Source of the DNA: Megascapheus bottae
Lineage: Eukaryota; Chordata; Mammalia; Rodentia; Geomyidae
Direction: 5' to 3'
Length of the DNA: 64,000 bases
NCBI GenBank assembly: GCA_024803745.1
Contig: JANJXV010000010.1
Coordinates: 31,889,525 to 31,953,524 of the forward strand
Below, piece after piece: positions 26,003 to 38,400 of the stretch (position 1 is the stretch's first letter; every line of letters begins with the position of its first letter). Below the pieces are notes generated by a model. It saw nothing but the letters and a program-made list of their open reading frames with translations, was not told where the DNA came from and searched no databases. Position numbers and translations under genes: made by a program.

Positions 26003-27070
26003 TCCATAAGACTTAATAAATTGGGTTTCAGTTAACCAACAGTGATCACAAGTGCCCATTAAGTACTTACTGCTACGTGTTCTATATACCAGCCATTATA
26101 GTTATTACTACATATGTATTATCTCTCTTTACATTCCTTGCACCTGATGGAGTATGAACAAACAGTTAAAAAAAAACTGAGGAATAGAAAGAGAACCTTT
26201 ATTTTCCCCAAGACCAGACAGCCAATTCTTCAATTAATGTTAGAGTTAGATTAAATCTCAAGCAATAGGCCTATAAGAATTTCCTGTTAATAATATGAGC
26301 CACAGCTACATATAGAATATGAGGCATTTGAAGCCTTTACTTTCCCGCTCTCACTTAAATTAACCACTGATAGGAATACTCCCCTCCTTCTCTTGAAGGT
26401 AGGGAAGTAGGCATGAGAGGATGCTGAGAGGATCTCTGCAGCTTCATATTGTCCAAAGAGTTTCTGCATGTAACCACTGAATGGAGCAATACTTTTTAAT
26501 CAATGGTCCATGAATAGTCAACAAGGAATCTGAAACTCTTGAAATGACATGCAAAACATTTATGAGTACCATATACTGCACAATCATTCTTATAGCTCTG
26601 CTCACCTCTACTTGAGGGATCTTTAGGTTATCATTTAAAAAAATCACTGTTATTGACTCTGTGGTTTTAGAACTAGAAAGAACCTTAGAGAAGGAGTGGC
26701 CCCAGGATTCTCCTAAATTGTCCTAGAACAATTCTATTGGCTGCATCACTATTCCCTGATCCCTAACTGGCAATGGGCCCAAGAATCAACTTTACATGTT
26801 CTGGGTGACTCTGATGTAAATCCATACTTTGATATTTTTGTTCAGGAATACTCAAACATTAGCGTGTTTCAGAATTTCCCAAAGAGCTGGTTGAACCACA
26901 AACCGCATGCTGGTCCCTGGCCTCAAAACTTTCCTAAGAGAGTGATAATCTGCACTTCTAACAGGTACCCAAGGGATGCTGATGCTTTAGAAAATTATCA
27001 CACAGATTCAGACTTCCTATTACACATAGTGAACGGCCTGAGAGGATGGGGCTGAGTTCCATCAGAAATG

Positions 27071-27126
<56 letters not shown>

Positions 27127-29406
27127 AATTAAAGAAAGTAAGGACTGGAGAGGCTTGGTTGGTTTTTCTATGGTAAAATAATTTGAGAACTTGCTTGTCT
27201 ACAAACTAACAAGGCCAAGAAATCTAATCTTACTTTGAGACCATTAAAAATATAGCCATATATTGCTGAACCAAAAATAAATTGTGCTTTTTCTATAGAG
27301 TGAGATCATACGACATCAAGGCTATCCCTGTGAGGAGTATGAAGTTGCAACAGAAGATGGGTATATACTTTCTGTGAACAGAATTCCTCAAGGCCTAATG
27401 CAACGCAACAAGAATGGTAGGGTTCAACTTATAACACCCTAGAGTGCCATTCTTCCTTAGTCCCAACTTTCTTGTTACCAGTATGTTGAGTATTGCATGG
27501 ATTCTTAACACAAGCTAAAATATATTGGGCAAGTCAAAAGATTGTGTCACCTTCTCATTATCTGAGTCATCATTACCCTACCCAATCCAATGCCCATCAA
27601 TTATTTTAAATATTCAGTGCTTGCTTTTCACAAAACACCTGTGGGCCCAGAAAAGTATACTCAGTAGTAGAGTATGTGCTTATGTAGTACATGAAGGGCT
27701 CTGGAGTATAATCAACTGCAACTCAAATAAACAAACAAAAAACTTTCAAGAAAAAGTCCATTTGTTGTCTCCATTCCTCATTTAACTCATTCCTCAAACT
27801 TATTCTATATAGATTTTCTAGAACATTCCCTGATAATGCCTTGAACAATACATACCATGATGAATGTAAAGCCCAATATAATACCAGTGGTCTTTGGTAC
27901 CACTCAAAGAACACTTTAAATATTTCATGTGTTATCTCATGTTGTACAGAGGGCTTTTTTAGAAAGCAGGTTATGCATGTAAAATTTTCATTTTGATACA
28001 TTCATATATTGTGTGCAATTTTATATGTGAGATTCCATGTTACCTGACTGTATCTATCTTCTGGTTCTATTTGAAGCCTTGAGATTTAATTTTATTCCAG
28101 TTTATACCAATGCAACTTTTTAAAAATGTATTATCAGAGGGCCGGGAGTTTGGCCTAGTGGTAGAGTGCTTGCCTAGCATGCACGAAGACCCAGGTTCAA
28201 TTCCTCTGTACCACATACATAGAAAAAAGCCAGAAATGGTGCTGTGACTCAAGTGGTAGAGCTCTAACCTTGAGAAAGTCCAAGGACAGTGCTCAGGCCC
28301 TGAACTCAAGCCCATGACTGGCAAAAAAAATGTATTATCAGAGTGGTGTATACAAGGATTACAGTTACATTCATTAGGTAGCAAATACATTCCTTCTTGA
28401 ATATTATTACCCCTTCCAATGTTTTACCCTTACTTCTTTCCCCTGACCCCCTCCCAGGTTGTCTTGTGACTATTGCTGTTACTGATTTATCCTTTGTCCT
28501 TTGTCTCATCATCTTGTTTATCCCCTTCCCTTCCCTGATTCAAATAAGCAAATAAATGTATAGCTTTTGAAAGTCAATATTTTCTGTGCAACCCTAGCTG
28601 GCTACCTGTCTTATGTATGTTTAGCATGTTCCTACCTCTGTCATTTTGAACTTGCAATTATCCTTCCCTTTAACTCTCTACTTCAATTAGCAACGTCTTG
28701 CAATTTACTAACGACTCCCTCTTTTCCTGATTTTTTTCATATTGTGCAAAATAGCAGGTGGTATGATTGATTTGCTTGTTACTATCGTTTGTCCCCACCT
28801 TACAACAACTTTTCATCTACTTTTTGTTCAATGTTCTATGCAGTAGCTAACAGAGTGCTAAGTACCTTGTAGGTGTTAGTAAGAAAAAAACATTGGAATG
28901 ATTAAATAGCATTGTGTACATAAATGAATAGTCTTGGAATATCAAGAGACTTTTCACTAAATCCCACCAAGCTCTAGGGTAAATGGACGTTAGTGACTTT
29001 TCCAAGCAATCCAGGAACCTCAGCAATTACTTGGTGGAATCCATCTGAAACTTCCATTCACGGATCTAGTTTGACTATTTGTTTTCTTACGTGTGTGTTT
29101 GTCCTCACACCCGACCATTGGCTGACAAGCTGTTTGGACTCAAGATCAGTCTTTCACTGCAGTCAATGCACAATTCTCCCCTCTAGTGGCTGATGTTAAT
29201 TCAATTTTCCTCTCCAAGTAAGCTGTTCTGAATTAATCCATGGGATATAATTCATTACTGCTTGACTTTATTGGTGTTGTAGAATTATTACCTTAATTTT
29301 ACTTTGATGTTCAGATGTTTCCATATTGAAGGTAACTCCTTCGAATTAACTTTGGGATGCCATTAACATGAAAAAAAACCCTTTAAAATTAGATCACTAT
29401 ATAATA

Positions 29407-29448
<42 letters not shown>

Positions 29449-32400
29449 GTCATTGTTCTGTTTGTTCTATGCCCTTTACTGGCATACTTCTAATATTTTC
29501 TAGAAAAAATGAAACAAGGTTAGCAACAACAATTATACAAAACAACAATGTGAACTGAATTTTATTGATTCCCTCTCTTTTTCAAGCATTGTTCTGTCCA
29601 TTCTTGGTACTTTAGCTTACATAATTATAAGAAAAATTTCATTTATATGATGATAAGGAAGTTAAATAAGACAAGACAATGAAGTTGCCCAGTAGCTGAA
29701 TGGAGATTTGAACACAGACTTTTCTGACTTGAAACATTTTTCTGACTTTAACATTTTAGAGAATATCATAAAAGACAGAGAACACATTACAAAATGGATG
29801 CTTTGTCTTGACTGCAGTGTCCAGGCCAGTGGTATTGCTGCAGCATGGGCTGCTTGGAGATGCTACCAACTGGATTTCCAATCTCCCCAACAACAGTCTG
29901 GGCTTCATTCTTGCGGATGCTGGTTATGATGTATGGATGGGAAACAGCAGAGGAAACACCTGGTCTCGGAAACACAAGACTCTGTCCATAGATCAAGATG
30001 AGTTTTGGGCTTTCAGGTACGCGAAAATCTTGAGGATGGTAGTCAACATAAATGTTATTGGAAGAGGTGGATAAAGAATGATCATTTTTCTAGCTCTGGT
30101 GGTTTGAATTCATAGTTATTCCAGCTACTTGGGAGGCAGAGATAGGAAGATAATGGTCCAAAACAAGCCTAGGGGAGAGTGTGAGAGAAATTTTATTACA
30201 CACAAGTTGGCATATGGAGGCCTGTGCCTATAATCCCAGTTATACAGGAATCATAAGAAGGAGTATCGTGATCTAAGGTTAGCTCAAGGAGCATCAACCT
30301 CTACCAATACTAAGTTCAAGAGAGTTTAAGAGTTTAATAAATAAATTTACAAGAGTTTAAGTTATGGCTCAAGTAGCTATTGCCTTAGAAGTGCAAAGCC
30401 TTGATTTCAATCTCTAGTACCACCCAAAAAAATAAACGTAAATTTTAGTTTCTAGCTTTTAGATAATTCATTTTACTGGTATTATAATGCACTAGCAAGA
30501 TATTTCCATTTTTAATAAACTAGTGATTGTTTGAAGAAAGCATGGGAAATATTGGATTCCCTGAATAGACAGTTATGTCTGCTTAACGGAGGAAGAATGT
30601 TGGCTCAAGTCAGGTGATTGACACTGGAAGGAGAGGAGTGTAGATCCATTTTCTGGTAGGTGACTCTCACACAATGAATTCTTCCCTGCATGATGATGAG
30701 GGCTAATACCCTTCAGGAGGAGATAAAATTTGGCAGTACTCAAAAAAAAGAAGAAAAGAAAAGAAAAAGAAGAAAAATTATTAAAAGTTGGGAGTCATTA
30801 GTTTGAGTGGCATCAGTCATGGCCTTACAAAAGGTTTCAATGCTTTTCTTTCCATGGTTTTTTACATGTCTTATTAATATTCATCCTGCTCTTTATTCAC
30901 TAATTTGGGTTTATTCATTAATTGTGGTCCTGAACTCAGGACCTTGCAGTTGTGTATGAGGACTCTTCCTACTGAGGTCAATCCTTCCAATCCTGGCCTT
31001 TTTGCTCATTATTTTTTTAGATAGGGTCCCACCTGTCCAATATTTGAGCACGAGCCATTTATTGTAGGCTTTCTAGTAGCTAACAATCCAGCACAAGCCA
31101 CCACCTCTAACGTTAATTGAGAAGGATGTCTCAAACTTTGCTGTTCAAGCTGCCCTGGAACCTTGATTCTCAAAAAACTTAACCTCCCAAGGAGCTGAGC
31201 TTTCAGACATGAGGTACCAGCATCAGGCTTAACATGTTCTTTATATACTGTGTCAGAGAAAGGTTCCTGCTACATCTTCAATATTTTTCCTATAAAAGGA
31301 ATTTGTATGGTTCTGGTCTCTTTTTTCCCATAGAGTGAGAGACATAATATGTAAAATAAATATTCATGGATGACTATTATTCTATTAAGAATCTGCAGTG
31401 TGCAGCAGTCTGAAGACAGCTTGTGAGCCCAGAGCCACTCATACATTGCAGAATTTGAAATAAGACAATGCTGTGAGAATCTCAGAAATAGGCTAGCAGA
31501 GTTGACCACACACAAGCTGGTTTGTAAAGCCTGGGCATGTGGGGGAGGGAAGAGGACTTTCTATGTATATATCACTATAAATGCTCATATAACTTTGTCT
31601 TTTCCCCCCTTGTAGTTATGATGAGATGGCTAGGTTTGACCTTCCTGCAGTGATAAACTTTATTTTGCAGAAAACAGGCCAGGAAAAGATCTATTATGTC
31701 GGCTATTCACAGGGTACCACCATGGGTAGGTTTGAAGGAAAGCAGGTTTGTATACTCTGAGAACATGTGAAATATGTGATATAAAGCCATAGGCATCCAG
31801 AGACTTCTTTCCATTTTCATTCTTTTCAGATCTGGCCTTCTCCTCTTCTGTGCCTCTAAGAGCTGAGGGAAAAAAGAACTGAACTGAGGCAGGCTTGTGA
31901 GAGCATACAAAGTTCCAAGGCTTTGGGGTTATACAGATGTGGTACAAACATTGTTTCTGCCACTCTTTTCAGTTTTTAATTTTATTGTAAGGGTGATGAC
32001 AGAGGGGTTACAATTACATAAGTAAGGTAATAAGTACATTACTTGTTGAACATTATTAAATCCTCTCTTAGTTTTTTTTTCCACCTTCTATCTCTGTGGA
32101 CTCCCCCCAAGTTGTAAAGTTCCTTTGCAACATAGTGTCTTGTGAGGACTGATGTTGCATTGGCTCACTGTGTTCTTGGTCTCACCATTTTATTATTCCC
32201 TTTCCCCTCCCCAATTCAGATAAATATATACAAAGCAAAGGGTACCAAAACAACCCAACAAACAAAAAGTGACAACAGGCAATAAACCAAAAAATGGTAA
32301 GAGGGAGGGAACAAGAAAAAAAAAAGAAATAACTTCACATAATACACTAAAAACAAAACAAAATAAAAACACCTCATGCCTCTATATCTTGGAGCTCATT

Positions 32401-35400
32401 TTTATCAGCATCATTTTATATGGTCATATGTACATAGCTATTGAGCTATTGTGATCCTCTCCTAGGACTATGCTAGAAATACAAGAAATCAAAGAAAGGA
32501 TAGACAAAAAGGATTACATTAAACTGCAGACTGCAGAACTTCTGCATGACAAAAGGCAAAGCTACCCAGATAAATTGAAGGCCCACAGATCGGGAGAAGA
32601 AAGATTTTCACTAATTATATAACAGACAAGGGCCTCATATAAAAACATGCCTAGAGCTAAAAAAAATTAAGGCCCCAAAATCAAATCCTCAAAGAAACAA
32701 CTATCTCATTAATAAATGGGCTAAAGAATTAAAAAGAGACTTTTCTGGAGAGGAGATAACCATAGCCAATAGACACATGATGAAATAGAAATATTCACCA
32801 CCTCTGGTCATATGAGAAATGCAAAACAAAACCACATCAAGATTCCACTCTAAACCAGTTAGAATGGCCATTATCAAGAAATCTAATAACAGCAGAGGCT
32901 GAAGAGGATGTGGCCAAAAAGGATCACTACTATACTGTTGGTGGGAGCATAAACTTGTTCAGCAACTCTTGAGAGCGTACAGAGGTTCCTCAAAAGTCTA
33001 AACATGGAGCTTCCCTATGACCCAGCAATCTACTCCTGGGCATTTACCCAAATGATCATAAACAAGGCCACACTGAAGCCACCAGCATAATTATGCTCAT
33101 TGCAGCATAATTTGCCATAGATAAAATATGGAACCAATCCAGATGCCCCTCAGTAGATGAAAGGATCAAGAAAATGGGATATAGATACACAATGTAATGC
33201 TGTGCTTCCATCAGAAAGAATGACATCACCCCATTCATAAGAAAATGGAAAGAATTGGAAAAAATCATGTTAACTGAAGTAAGCCAGACCCAAAGAAACA
33301 TATAGGCCCCATGGTTTTCCTCATTTGTAATAATTAGTGTATGTCTGCCACTATTAAATAGATATTGGTGAAAAAGTTTTTAACCACCCTGGTCTAAGGT
33401 TTCCCATCTACAAAGCAGGCATACTTTCCTCTTAGAAGTTTTAGGACCATTTTAACTACTCAATATTATATATAAAAATCTTTGAAGTTAAGAATTCTAA
33501 GGAGCCAGGGTAAGAGATATTTGGGGTACAGTGTGCACTCAATAAATGTGTGCTGTGAATGGAGGTCTGAATTCAGCATCTGCTACCTAGTATATGGTCA
33601 ATAAATACAATGCATTATCATCATAGTAAAATATGACTCTCTCTTTTCCCATTAATGCACAAGTCGAAATTAGGTATTGGTTTTGAATTTTTGACTTGGT
33701 CTGACTTTGAACCCCATCTTTATGAAATAGTCATTTTCTTCCCATAGAAAAAATTCCAGAATTCTTCCCCAAATTACGATTAGGGAAACCTTCACTCTAT
33801 TCTATAGGTATACAAACTGAGTCATCGATGGCTTCACCAGGGTTTCATACCAAGTTCTTAGCATAAATAAGAATCAAATTCAGTCTTCTAGAAGAGTTAT
33901 CTATGAGACCATTAAAATTTGTGTTCCAGAATTGTTGAGAGATTAAACCATCAAAAATGCTCCTACCCCACACCCACTGTTAAAGAGCATATTTGTCAAA
34001 AAAGGTTACTTCTCTAATTCTGTACTTGCATTATTAAGGGGTATTTACTTTACTTAGTAACCAATAGATTCTGAAACTGGGGTAAGAATCAGTCTAGATA
34101 GAATAGATAAGTAAAGATAGACAATATATATTTTCACTAATTGTCATTTTATTCAATAAATTCAATAATTTCATTCAGATAGAACTTACTAAAAAAAGCA
34201 AATATGTCATAAATGTCAAAGGGAGCTAACAAATGTCTTGTTACTGCATCCTCCTGAAGCTCAAATCACAAAGGAGTTATGACTCAATCACACATAGTAA
34301 AGTACTGGAGTAGGACCAGACATCATGACACATACATGTGGTTCCCACATTGTGAAGCTGAAACAAATGAATTCCAACTATGAGATCAGATAGGGATGTA
34401 TAGGGAAACATTGTCCTAAAGGGGGGAAAAGATTTTGATAGAAATAAAATATATAAAATATTTTTTTCTGTTACAGGCTTTATTGCATTTTCCACAATGC
34501 CAGAGCTGGCTCATAAAATCAAAATGTATTTTGCTTTAGCTCCCATAGCCACAGTTAAATACTCGAAAAGTCCTGGGACCAAATTCTTGCTGCTGCCAGA
34601 TATAATGATTAAGGTATGTGACGTTTCAGATAATTTCTGTGTGTGTTCAAAAGTCTTCCAACTTTGAACCTTTTATTTTCTTTTACTACATGGTCATGAC
34701 TACAAGTTCCTTTCATATTTCACAGGGATTATTTGGCAGAAGAGAATTTCTTTACCAGACAAGATTTTTTAGGCAGTTAGTGATATACCTTTGTGGTCAG
34801 ATGATTCTTGATCAAATTTGTGGCAATATCATATTACTGCTGGGAGGATTTAACACGAACAATATGAACATGGTAAGTAGGAGCCTTGTAAATTTTGCTT
34901 TCCTAAACCAACTGGGAGTTATGGGCCTCACTCCACAAGGGCAAAGAAAAGGGCACTGAGGCCTGTCCCATAATTTAGTTTTCAATTTGTGAGGAAATGC
35001 TACAAATGAGTGGAAGCAAGGTGAACAGTGGGCACTAGATATGAGTGTCACAAACTGGAGATGAAGACTAAAAGCCAATGGTAAGATTAAAAAAGGTAGG
35101 AAGAGTGATCTAAAGCTAGAAGTTACCAGGGGCCCTGCCATACACCATTTCCCTCTCCCCTTCACATGCATCCTTGGGTTGATAGTTTAGGTACTTCGAT
35201 GAGAATTTTGGAAGCTTCTGTGTTTGGTTTAGTCATAGCTACGACCCCTTGCTAAGTGTTTTGGGAAGGTTCCCTGGAGCAGAATGCACACACTCTGCAA
35301 TGGACAGTACTCAATTGCTATTGAGATAATACCCAGAAAGAAGGAAATCAGACATACTTGGTAAACTAACAGTATATGGTGCAAATGCCAACAAGAAGCA

Positions 35401-38400
35401 GTTGATCTTCCAAGGATGTACAAAGACCTGTCACAAAGTGGGAGGGGAGGGCTGGGTCTTCATTGCCTCCCACCTACGAATCCTTTGACTCGAATCACAC
35501 TGGTAATGAAGGCGACACTGGGTGGGCATCTCTCTGCAGCCTCATCATGCCATCCCTAATGACTATTGGAGGGCTATCGACCAGCAGCAATCCCATCCGT
35601 TACTACAATGATGGTCACGTCCAGTAGGCATTCATCAGATGTCAGGTTAAAGAGCCATATAATGTGATTGCTGTTCTTAATGTAGTATGTTATTTCTCAT
35701 CTCTTTTGTTGTCCCTTGGTTATCTCATATTGTTACAGTATCTTACCTTGTTATATGATATATTGTATATATGTTTATTTGGTTATTTGAAATGGGAAAG
35801 GGAAGGGGGAAACAAGATGAAGGGAGGGGGTGGGGGAAGGAAATGGGGACAAAACCATGAGAAGGGGTAGCAGTGTCTGTTAAGTAATGCACCTTCTATC
35901 TGGTGAATAAAATATAACCCTTCTATTAAATACAATAAAATATATTTTAAAAAGAACTCTTCATAATAAACCTGTAAGATACATGTTACTAATATCCTCG
36001 CCTTACAGATTTTTTCAAGACCCAGGGAGGCAAATAAATTACCAGAATTCACCTACAACTAATTCGTAGAGCTCAAACCAAATCCAGAGCCTATATCCTA
36101 AATATCACTACAGAAAGGGCTTTAGAAAAACACTTTATTCACTTGGTTTTTGGTATATTGGTTCGAGGTATATTGTGAGTAATCAGATCTATAAGGAGAA
36201 GCAATTCTAAAATGAAAAAACCAGTACAGTTTCTCAGAACTATATTTAGTGCTGCTTTATTTGTGTGCATGTGTACAAATACTGATTAATTGAAAATTGC
36301 TGATAATTTGATGATGTTCCTGTTTCTTACTATGATATCCCGGAGATTTAGTATTGATAAGATGCACATCTCGTGAGTTTTTCCAATGTCTCAAAAATAA
36401 TTCTTGCTTTATTACAGAGTCGATCAAATGTCTATGTGGCTCATACTCCTGCTGGGACATCTGTACAAAATATTCTTCACTGGAGCCAGGTGAGGAGGCC
36501 AAATTTGTCATCATGATAAGGATCCTTTCACCTTTTGACTGTTCAAGCCAGAGAAAAACAGAAGTTTATTTTTAGTCCAAGATGAATGGCAACCTAGTCA
36601 GTGATGTTTCACCTGTGAAATTTCATTGAAATATTTTAGAAGGTGGGAGCAATGAATGGGAAGTGGCCTAAGAAAATCTTAAGTGGAGTTCAACAGTTCC
36701 ATCTTTCTCTCATCACGTGAAAGACTTGCCTTGGCGAAAAGTTATTTTCATTGTCCTAGTCATTTCCAGCAGCATGGTCAAAGTGGAAGCAAAAATGCTT
36801 ATCAGCCAAAGAGAGTCTTTTATGTTGCAATCTCAGGTGGAAAAGTTTCTGTCTGTGTAGAAAACTTTGATTTGATATGGTCATTATCTCTCAGGATAAC
36901 TGTCTTGAACAGTTTTCCAATTGTAGCCTCAGGAATTGTGCCAAGTATCAGTGTACATTCATCACCACAGAGATGCAATTTCCCGACTTGATTAGGTGAT
37001 GGTCAACAACTCTAGACACTGTCTTTCTCCCTGAAAAAGCCTGATTCTTGCATTTACAATTTCCTGTTTGTTCAATTGTGCAATAGAAAAGCAGCTCAGG
37101 GAGATTTACTCTCTATTTCCATCAGCAATGTTCTCATGGTAGCCCATTTCCACTGCCTTTGAAAACCTAGCCAAGTTTTCTCTCGTTTTAGGCAGTGAAT
37201 TCTGGAGAACTCCGTGCATATGACTGGGGGAGTGAGACCAAAAATCTGGAGAAATGCAATCAGGTAAAAGAATCCAATACCATCCGCTGAAAATATTTAT
37301 TTCGGGAGATGTGTAAGGGGGAAGTCACACTAATTAGTTATTCAAGGAATGGAATAAATTACTAGAAGTCAAGCAGGAAATGATAGGTTTTGATTCCATT
37401 TGAAGCATGAAAGTTGACAGCTCAGAGGCCTCCCTGCGTTTCCAGTGAAGCAGGAGGCCTGTTTCATTGAGGCAGCCCATGGAAAAAGGCACTGGATCTC
37501 TTAGAAGTCAGATGGGTGAGGTTTAATTCAGGCATAAGTGTAGCCTATTGTGGACATGAAAAATATTCTAGTAGCATCAAAAGAAAGACACGAATGGTGA
37601 TGGTGTGACTAAGTGAAAAACAAAAATCAAAAAATTAAAATACCCAAAAATAAAAAAAAAAGAAATGTTAAGTTTTGATCTGTGTTGTTCTTGCTTCTGA
37701 ACTTTGAGGTGATGTATAGCAGGGTTACAGTGACATTCGTCAGGTAGTGGATACATCACTTCCTCGACTTGGTCTTTACAAACCAAAAATCGGTGGAGTG
37801 TGTAATCCTTTAGAACGTGTTTCTGAATTCAGTATGAATTTTAACGACTATGTGCTTTGAGTGTTCCCAACAGGTGTTCACCTTTATCTTACTTAGTTCA
37901 AATTAGCTTAGTGCTAACTGCCATTTTCTGGGGGTTCTCTGTGTTTTTGATTCCTTCGACACTGACAGAGACCCTTAGTAACCTTTTTTTCAGTGCTGAG
38001 GGTTGAACCTAGGAAATCGTGCATGCTAGGCAAGTGCTCTATTATTGAGGCAATTTAGGTAATGTATATGTAGTTCAGTGGTAAAGTATGGGGGAAGTAT
38101 GTAGTAGGGTGTGAGCATAACCACTAGCAACATACACACATACACAAACAGGAAATCTAAATGGTATTTCATGTGACCCAGTAAATTACTACTTATATAA
38201 TCACTTCACAGATAAAGAAACTGAGGTCCAATCTAATCAAATAATTGGCCTTAGGGACTGAAGTTCTGCATGGTTCTCATAGCATGAGCCTTCCATCATC
38301 ACTGATGCATTCCTATCATGTTCATTCAAAAGGTCATTACGAGTGTAGAAGTCCAAATATTATCTGGAAATTAAACTCTTCTTTTGCTCTAGCCAACTCC

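Larger units (their letters stand above)
23088..27298 (+). other. LIPM: LIPM intron 1
   Basis: GT-AG intron of 4.2 kb. Holds a (GT)n (23573-23622), MIR/L2-like piece (24585-24720), a composite SINE (25000-25130), (AC)n (25957-25998), a MIR (26050-26250), MER5A (26846-27010) and (GATA)n (27071-27126). 23,100-24,580 shows nothing recognisable. Confidence 0.85.
27417..29817 (+). other. LIPM: LIPM intron 2
   Basis: 2.4 kb. Holds an ID remnant (27640-27725), a SINE inside an L1 tail (28122-28558), (GT)n (29409-29447) and MIR (29560-29720). 28,570-29,400 shows no recognised feature. Confidence 0.85.
30017..31615 (+). other. LIPM: LIPM intron 3
   Basis: 1.6 kb. B1-type SINEs at 30095-30180 and 30208-30425 (+), an A-rich tract at 30740-30780 and a degraded composite SINE at 30905-31228 (-). 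31,240-31,600 shows nothing recognised. Confidence 0.85.
36490..38392 (+). other. LIPM: LIPM introns 7 and 8 (around exon 8)
   Basis: Intron 7 (36490-37191) shows no repeat. Intron 8 (37264-38392) has an A-rich stretch (37610-37665), an old L1 tail (37675-37790, minus) and ID remnants (37985-38150). Confidence 0.8.

Noticed and set aside
27071..27126. CRISPR-like or other regular array
   Set aside because: Plain GATA microsatellite with no spacers; the window is mammalian.
34812..35171. 119-codon minus-strand frame over LIPM exon 6
   Set aside because: Antisense shadow of a conserved coding exon and intron sequence.
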